The translations under genes and the position numbers were made by a program. A stretch of 64,000 nucleotides of DNA, taken from positions 80,553,123 through 80,617,122 of the forward strand of contig CM057825.1 of assembly GCA_030068075.1 (NCBI GenBank). The letters are read 5' to 3'. Positions 58,066-64,000 of this stretch are shown piece after piece (positions within the stretch are counted from its first letter, which is position 1; each line of letters opens with the position of its first letter). This DNA is from Paguma larvata (lineage: Eukaryota > Chordata > Mammalia > Carnivora > Viverridae). The notes under the pieces were generated by a model, which ran no database searches, had not been told where the DNA came from, and saw nothing but the letters and a program-made list of their open reading frames with translations.

Positions 58066-60329
58066 ACAGATGTAAATACATATGGATACACTGAGAAAGG
58101 TTCTTATTTGTTTTAGGCCGTCCATTTGAGGGAACTATCCTCAGTGCGGCCTAGAATTCTCAGCCTCTTTCCAGAGTGAATATTTTTAAATAATTGTGCT
58201 CTCTTCAGATCAGAGACTTGCCCTGGGGTGCAGTCTTCGGGACCCATTCTTCCCAGCTGCCATTTTTTCCACTCACCAGATCGTCAGGGTACCTCCTTCC
58301 CAACCCTAACCTTGACCTACATCACATTCTCTCTCCAGTGGCTATAAGATGGAAGCTTATGTAAGAATGCCTATGGAAGCGTGTCTAAAATATGCCTGTT
58401 CCAACCTCTACTATTTTCCAAATTCTGACTTGGTAAGTTTGGAGCGGGTTTTATAAAAGTCCCATAGATTATTCTGGTACAAAACCTGGTCTTTCATGGC
58501 TTCTAAATGTGTGGTGTGACTACTAGGAAACCAAAGAGTGTGAAAATCAAGTGGGAGAGGGCCAAAAGGAGAAAAATGTTGTCTGTAATCTCTGTCCACC
58601 AACAATGCCCTTCGTTGTACCAGTGGCACATTTAGGAATTCCTAAATGTTCTTCCAGGAATTATGACTCTTCTTTTATTGCCTATCCAGAGCAGTGACCT
58701 TACAGTGACTCTGTCAGAGGATTGTCAAGGCCACACAGACCAGGGGAGGAGATATTTGAGGTTGGTGGAATACTGTAGGGCTCTCTAAATTATAAACACA
58801 GCTAACCTCTTTTGGGTTTCATATGACAGGAAAGTTTTTCTCCTAGCTGCCTAACTGAGGCTGGCTTCTGTCAGTCTGCAAGAAAGGGGACCTGGCACTT
58901 TGCTGTGGTGTCACTAAGTGTTTCACTTTATGTAACACAGCCTTTAGAACATTGCTCTTAAATATATGTTAGGGTTGGGCTATTTAAAGCTCAAGACTTA
59001 TGCTGCTTAGACATGAAGCACAACACTCCAACATAGCTTTAAGTTATGCAAATTGTTTCTTCTCAGTTGCTGCAAGAAGCTTTGTTTTGAGATATTGGCC
59101 TAGGGCCAAACAGGTAGCGTGATATGAGTAGGCAGCCTTTCTACTACCTCTTAAATTGAAGGCTTCAGCCAGTGCTATTCTCAAACATCCAAACAGGGTA
59201 GAAGCAAGCCTGAGGAAAGATGTGATGAGAGGCGGCGTGGACTGGTTACGTACGCCCAGCAGCTGACCAGCATGTAGGACACCTGGGACTGAGGTTGGCT
59301 GCGGTGCCGGAAGGGTGTCCACTCACTTCTCTGCCTCCCAGTCTGCACTTGTTCCAAGCTGGACAGGGCCATCTTTCTAAACCTAAAGTTTCTCTTCTTA
59401 AAAGCTTTATTTTAATGTTGGCATACATGAATAAATAACAAGCATCAATAGACATCACATATCTATAGCCTCGTGTCAGCTGAGTCTCTTTTTCCCTCAG
59501 GGATTTAGTCTAACTCAGATCCTAGTCAGTCCCCAGGCATTGAAAGTCTCTCATGATTTCTATCATTTCCAGGCTCATCCCCTCACGTCTCTTTCATTAC
59601 CTCCATCTCTCTGGGTACAAACTCATCCCAGTTTACATTAGAAATCCACTTGCTCTTAGCATTTTGGAAGTTTTGGGGGAATTTATTCCTGTATATGGAG
59701 AGGAGTCACTTCCTGCTCTGCATGGCCTCCTGCTACCCTCTTGGCTCCATTCTCTTCCTCCCTCCTCAGCTCCCACCTCCTCTTTCTACACTCTCTGTCT
59801 TCTTCTCCCAAACCCAAGTCATCCCTGTTATGCAGAGAAGTTTGGTCTCTGGGGCCAGTGGAGGGAGGTGGGGTTCAGTCTCTATCCCTGAACCTGCATG
59901 CCCAACCTCGAACAACTTAAGGGTGCTTTTGTGATTCACCCTTCTTAGGGAGCAGTCTTGGTTACGGGTGATTTTTTTCTTCCTTGGTATATATTTTTTG
60001 GATATCTTACCATGAGGTAAGGTTTATCATGCATATGTATACAGTGGAAACTGTAGAAATTTTAGAATGTACAGGTGGGTTCTCCTGCAGGCAAGCTGTG
60101 TGATGTTATTAGCCCTAAGCTATATAAAACCAGCAAGACGTTAAAGCTTGAAACTGCACTATTTTGGTGCAAGAGAGAAAGTGATGTAAGGAAGAGTGAG
60201 AGAAGAATTGGAGTCTTTAGGTATAGATGTGCAACTTCCAAAGTGAAAGGTGGAAAAATATATAAACCACCCTATGAATATTAATAAGAATACTTTGCAA
60301 AGCACTCTGAGTTCTCAGAAGAAAGACGC
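58066..60329. other. Unannotated sequence
   Basis: A faint L1M 3'-like phrase lies near 59395-59425 (AAAGCTTTATTTTAATGTTG). Frames of up to 112 codons (plus, 59553-59891) and 92 codons (minus, 59044-59322) overlap other frames and have no recognisable domain. Confidence 0.45.
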
Positions 60330-60475
60330 TACATAAGCACAAGCTTTACCTCATTAATCCTAACAGCATCCCTGTGAGAGGAGAGCCAAGGCAGATTATT
60401 CCATTTTAAAGACAAGGAAATGGAGAAAAGAGGAGACATAACTCGTCCCAGCATCATCATTACCTCTGTTGCTGA
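60330..60475 (-). mobile_element. MIR
   Basis: TACCTCATTAATCCTAACAG, CATCCCTGTGAGAGGAGAGC and ATTTTAAAGACAAGGAAATG are the reversed MIR core. Confidence 0.65.
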
Positions 60476-60629
60476 GATCCCGCAAATCTCTCCTCTATAA
60501 AGTGTCCTCGCACAGGTCAGCCTCACTGCTGCATATAATAAATCCTTTACTGATGGACTCTGTTCACAATTTCACCTGGGAGTGGGAAGCCTGGGCCTTC
60601 CATCTCTTGCATCTCTCCCTCCTACTATG

Positions 60630-60690
60630 TCCAGCAGAACATCAGGGTCTTAATAAGTACTTAATAAATGCTTGCAGATTGAGGAACAGT
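60630..60690 (+). mobile_element. Short L2/MIR end
   Basis: TAATAAGTACTTAATAAATG followed by CTTGCAGATTGAGG resembles the shared L2/MIR terminus. Confidence 0.4.
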
Positions 60691-60734
60691 CATTGTGGTG
60701 TGGAAGTGACAGTGGTTTCACTAGCCGTATTTTC

Positions 60735-60902
60735 TTCTTCTTTTTTTTTAATGTTTATTTATTTTCAAGAGAGAGAAACAGAGCATGAGTGGGGGAAGGG
60801 CAGAGAGAGACAGAAAGGGGAGACACAGAATCAGAAGCAGGTTCCAGGTTCTGAGCTGTCAGCACAGAGCCCAATGTGGGGCTCGAACCCACAAACCGTG
60901 AG
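60735..60902 (-). mobile_element. 5'-truncated CAN-SINE with 17-bp target duplication
   Basis: The tail and body are intact, but about 45-60 bp of the tRNA-derived head is absent. The element stops at AACCCACAAACCGTGAG. TCACTAGCCGTATTTTC (60718-60734) and TCACTAGCTGTATTTTC (60903-60919) differ at one CpG-type site, so the truncation happened at insertion. The 146-codon plus frame ending at 60909 runs antisense through it. Confidence 0.93.
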
Positions 60903-61012
60903 TCACTAGCTGTATTTTCACTTTCCAGTTTTTTTTCTTCTTCTTACTAAGTTTTAAATAATTAAAAGTAATGCATTTTGTTTTTGTAAAAGAAAAAAAC
61001 TAAAGCATTCTA

Positions 61013-61225
61013 ATTTTTTTTAATGTTTATATATTTTTGAAGGAGAGAGAGACAGAGAGTGAGTGGGGAAGAGGCAGAAAGAGAGGGAGACACAGAATCC
61101 AAAATGGGCTCCAGGCTCTGAGCTGTCAGCACAAAGCCCAATGTAGGGCTCAAACTCAAGAACCATGAGATCATGACCTGAGCCGAAGTCGGATGCTTAA
61201 CTGACTGAGCCACCCAGACGCCCCT
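61013..61225 (-). mobile_element. CAN-SINE with perfect 17-bp target duplication
   Basis: A full reversed head (GACTGAGCCACCCAGACGCC) and the usual body. AAAACTAAAGCATTCTA is duplicated exactly at 60996-61012 and 61226-61242. It lies 110 bp from the previous SINE in the same orientation, but it is an independent insertion. Confidence 0.96.
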
Positions 61226-61329
61226 AAAACTAAAGCATTCTAGAAGTTCCCTTCGTTTATCACCCTCTTCCCAGATTTAATCAGTGATATATCATAGGAT
61301 TAAGAACAGTTTTAGTAATATATTTTGGA

Positions 61330-61790
61330 AAAGTAACTACAGGTGCATAGTATAAAATTTTAAAGGTTTTATAAGAGGATATTCTGTGAAAATAACTATA
61401 TGCATATACGAAAATGTATATGCATATAATTTTTTAACCCCAATGATGGCATGTCTTAGACATTGCTCCATACTGTGCTCTTTTTGCTTAGTAACATATC
61501 TTGGAGATTGTTTCATACCAGTATTTATAGTTGCCCCATTCATGGTATTTCTTCGCATGGACATACCATCATTTCACTGCTCTCCTACCAAAGAACAATA
61601 GGTTATTTTCCATATTTTGCTTTTACACACAGTGTTAAAATAAGTGTTTTTCTACATATGTCATACTGCATATGTGCAAATTCCTAGAAGTAGAATTGCT
61701 GGTTTGAAGAATTTGTGCATTTAAAATTTTGACAGATATTGCTAGTTGCTCCCTATAGAAAAAAGTACCAATATATGCATCCAACCACAA
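61330..61790 (-). mobile_element. Ancient L1M 3' region
   Basis: ATTGCTCCATACTGTGCTCT, ACCAGTATTTATAGTTGCCC, GGACATACCATCATTTCACT, TTCCTAGAAGTAGAATTGCT and TTTTGACAGATATTGCTAGT are reversed hallmarks of L1M 3' regions ('aaattcctagaagtggaattgctgg'). Frames in it are debris. Confidence 0.8.
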
Positions 61791-61904
61791 TGGAAGAGAG
61801 CACAGTATATTTTAGAAAAGCCATATAGAAGAGATGACAACATGGGGAAGGTACAAAAATTAAACCGTAGCCTAGTAGCATGTCCCAGGGAAGAGTTCAT
61901 GGCT

Positions 61905-62030
61905 AACATTCCTGTATAGATCTTATTGTGTACCAGGCTCTGTTATGGGCTCTCAGATTCATTAACTCAAAACAGGTCAGTAATGATTAGGTGATTTTAT
62001 CTGAAGAGACTTTAAATTGGTACATTGCCT
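61905..62030 (-). mobile_element. Weak MIR fragment
   Basis: TTATTGTGTACCAGGCTCTG, TTATGGGCTCTCAGATTCAT and TAACTCAAAACAGG retain the reversed MIR 3' end. Confidence 0.5.
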
Positions 62031-62054
62031 AATAGTTAAAGTAGCTGATATAAA

Positions 62055-62272
62055 AGGACATGTATTGGATATCTCCTAATTGTCAGATGTAAATGTAACA
62101 ATTCTCTGTTATTTAATCCTATGAGGTAGGTATTATTATCCTCATTTCTTTTCTTTCTTTCTTTCTTTTTTGTTTTGATAAGGAAACTGAAATTCAGGTT
62201 AAGTAATTTGCCCAAGATGTGCTCTGGAATTAAAGAAGGCCTCTCTATCTTTCTGCTACACCACACTCACTT
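62055..62272 (-). mobile_element. MIR with an internal TTTC repeat
   Basis: TTATTTAATCCTATGAGGTA, AAGGAAACTGAAATTCAGGT and TTAAGTAATTTGCCCAAGAT show the reversed MIR order. A (TTTC)n run at about 62145-62170 interrupts the 'cattttacagat' block. Confidence 0.8.
62145..62170. repeat. (TTTC)n microsatellite inside a MIR
   Basis: About 26 bp of TTTC units that arose within the T-rich part of the MIR. Confidence 0.85.
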
Positions 62273-63094
62273 GCGTGATTTGTAAGATTAATAATACTCA
62301 AGTGAGAATTGAAATGGCATTTTCCTAAGGAAGAAGGTTAGAAGTCCAATGGTATTGCAGAAGGATGTCCAAATATCTGTATTTTGAACTTGTCTGCAGA
62401 AACAGAAACCACCTGGTAACCAAAGGATATTTTCTGATTTAAAATCTCAGCAATATCACTGTTCTCTCTCATCTAGTGAGGGTCTTAGAAATAGATCTAT
62501 CATCACACATGATGACCCCACCTAAGAAAGCACAGATTTTAATCTCACCATCATTTTAGAAATTGGCAATTTAAGGAAAAGGAACATAAGGGAGTGGAGG
62601 ACAAGTTTCATTTTCACGTTAGGATATGCAGCTGAGCTGAGACACGATCAGTGACCAAAATTTGAGTCCTGCGGTTACTGCTGTGATGAAATCCTGTGGA
62701 AAAGGGAGTTTCACTTCCAGACACAGATTGACCACCAACAGAACCAAGAAAACCCTTGCAATCATCTGCTGGTTTTTCTCTACCAAAGAAAATTGGCTAT
62801 GGACCTTTTGCCAGAAGCCAGGGATGGAAATGTATACCTTCTGTGAGTTTGTGTTCCTAAGGCGATGGTGCTGGGGCTTCAAGAGTACCTTTTTAATAGG
62901 GGTATTTTACACAGTGGTCTATTAATTAGTTTAGTTCAATAATTATGTACTGTGTCCTTGGCAATATGAGAATATCTCCATCATGCGTCAGCCAGAAGAT
63001 ACATGAAATGTAAATTCTTGTCTTTACGTACTATCTGCAGAGGAATATTTAGTTTAACTGTGCAGGGAAAAACACATACACATGACAAGCCACA
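62273..63094. other. Unannotated sequence
   Basis: Two 87-codon frames overlap head-to-head on opposite strands (62619-62882 minus, 62662-62925 plus). Neither has a known domain. The minus frame has a hydrophobic stretch, but I see no support for coding. Confidence 0.45.
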
Positions 63095-63345
63095 AGACAG
63101 TCCCCCAACAATTGTTTGCTCAGCATCTACTATGCAAAAGGCACTAAGTCAGTTTCTCAGAATACTAGGTTCACAGGAAGAGAGGTTTCTGCCCTCCTCA
63201 TTTACAGTGTAGATGGGAAGACAGATGATTGAACGGTTATACCACGTGAGAATTACAGGAATAACTGCTACAAGCATTCAGAGAGGTTATGTTATTCTGG
63301 GTTGGTGGAAGAAAGCTTTAAGTAGAGGGTAGATATGAAGGTCAA
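63095..63345 (-). mobile_element. L2 3' end
   Basis: CAGCATCTACTATGCAAAAG, GCACTAAGTCAGTTTCTCAG and GAGGTTTCTGCCCTCCTCAT followed by ACAGTGTAGATGGGAAGACA are the reversed L2 terminus. Confidence 0.6.
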
Positions 63346-63547
63346 AAATGCATGTTACCAAATATTTTTATTATCTTTCTTCTAGGTGGAAGAAATTTTC
63401 TAGTAGAAGGTGGGTATGGAATCATCAGGGCTTCTCACCAAATATTTCCATCTTCTTTCTTTATACTTTTCCCACCCTCTTTCAAGTTAGGCCTGGACGT
63501 TATAACTTGTTTTGGCCAAATAAAGCAAGATCGACGTGTGTCACTTC

Positions 63548-64000
63548 TTTTTTTAAATTATTTTACTTTTCATTTTAATTCCAGTACAGGTAACATACAG
63601 TGTCATATTAGTTTCAAGTGTACAATATAGTAATTTGACAATTCTATACACTACTCAGTGCTCATCATGATATGTGTACTCTTAATCCCCTTCAGCTATT
63701 TCACCCACCATGCCCTCCACTTCCCCTCTGTGGGAAGTATCAGTTTGTTCTCTCTATTTAAGAAAGAACCATCAGTTTCTTCTCTCTTTTTAAGAGTCTG
63801 TTTTTTGTTTATCTCCTTTTGCTTTGTTCATTTGTTTCTTAAATTCCACACATGGGTAAAATCGTATGGTATTTGTCTTTCTCTGATTGACTTATTTCAT
63901 TTAGCATTATATGCTCTAGATCCATATACGTTGTTACAAATGGCAAGATTGCATTCTTTTTTATGACTGAGTGGTATTCCATTTATATATATACACACAC
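63548..64000 (-). mobile_element. Carnivore-type L1 3' end, continues past the window
   Basis: The plus strand starts at a T-run (reversed poly-A, 63548-63554). It continues ACATACAGTGTCATATTAGT, TAATTTGACAATTCTATACA, GTGCTCATCATGATATGTGT and, near the edge, GACTGAGTGGTATTCCAT. This is the reversed 3' end of a carnivoran L1. It is far less diverged than the L1M pieces, so it is much younger. The 102-codon frame at 63658-63966 lies inside it. The 5' part is outside the window. Confidence 0.9.

Noticed and set aside
60469..60909. 146-codon plus frame, the longest in the window
   Set aside because: Its C-terminal third runs antisense through a truncated CAN-SINE and the rest shows no domain.
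62619..62925. Opposed 87-codon frames, one with a hydrophobic stretch
   Set aside because: They overlap on opposite strands, have no known domain and show no splice signals I can defend.
1..64000. CRISPR array, operon or phage-like system
   Set aside because: Short ORFs on all frames and carnivoran SINE, LINE and MIR repeats show nuclear mammalian DNA. No regularly spaced direct repeats were seen.

Overview
This window reads as non-coding nuclear DNA from a carnivoran, most likely a cat-family (feliform) genome. The main evidence is twelve copies of a tRNA-derived CAN-SINE. Its head, TC-rich middle and AAATAAA-type tail match the feliform SINE consensus as I remember it. The 3' end of a carnivore-type L1 sits at the right edge, over a background of old mammalian repeats (MIR, L2, CR1, hAT/MER, MaLR-like LTRs, L1M). 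Family names are from memory, because no library search could be run.

I find no protein-coding gene, exon, tRNA or rRNA gene, CRISPR array or promoter that the sequence supports. No open frame exceeds 146 codons and none resembles a known host protein. Several of the most readable frames are repeat debris: an L2 reverse-transcriptase tail (minus strand, about 42396-42725), an L1 ORF1 coiled-coil scrap (minus, about 24360-24528), frames in L2 3' ends, and frames on CAN-SINEs and TG tracts. The window is best read as intergenic DNA or the inside of a very large intron.

Layout. 0-5.5 kb: ancient L1 split by a SINE, MIR, L2 and LTR-like pieces. 5.5-17 kb: mostly unique sequence with scattered MIRs, including a locally CpG-enriched stretch (about 15250-15870), a G-quadruplex motif (14184-14210) and a short perfect-looking hairpin (12179-12213). 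17-24 kb: MLT1-like LTR, L2 ends, a SINE inside a MIR and a TG/CG Z-DNA-prone tract. 24.3-25.7 kb: ancient L1 5' portion with a MER5A transposon nested in it and flanked by a perfect 8-bp target duplication. 27-41 kb: MIR and L2 with five SINEs, three of them nested in older repeats; 33.6-35.5 kb is free of recognisable repeats. 41.7-50 kb: the best L2 remnant, more L2 and MIR, and a tandem pair of hAT miniature elements. 50-60 kb: largely unique with few repeats. 60-64 kb: two close SINEs, ancient L1, MIR, L2, and the L1 3' end running off the edge.

The most useful signals are the nested insertions with readable target-site duplications, which give a relative chronology, and a few sequence-level structures (CpG-enriched block, G4s, hairpins, Z-DNA tract). 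I did not find a new biological system here.
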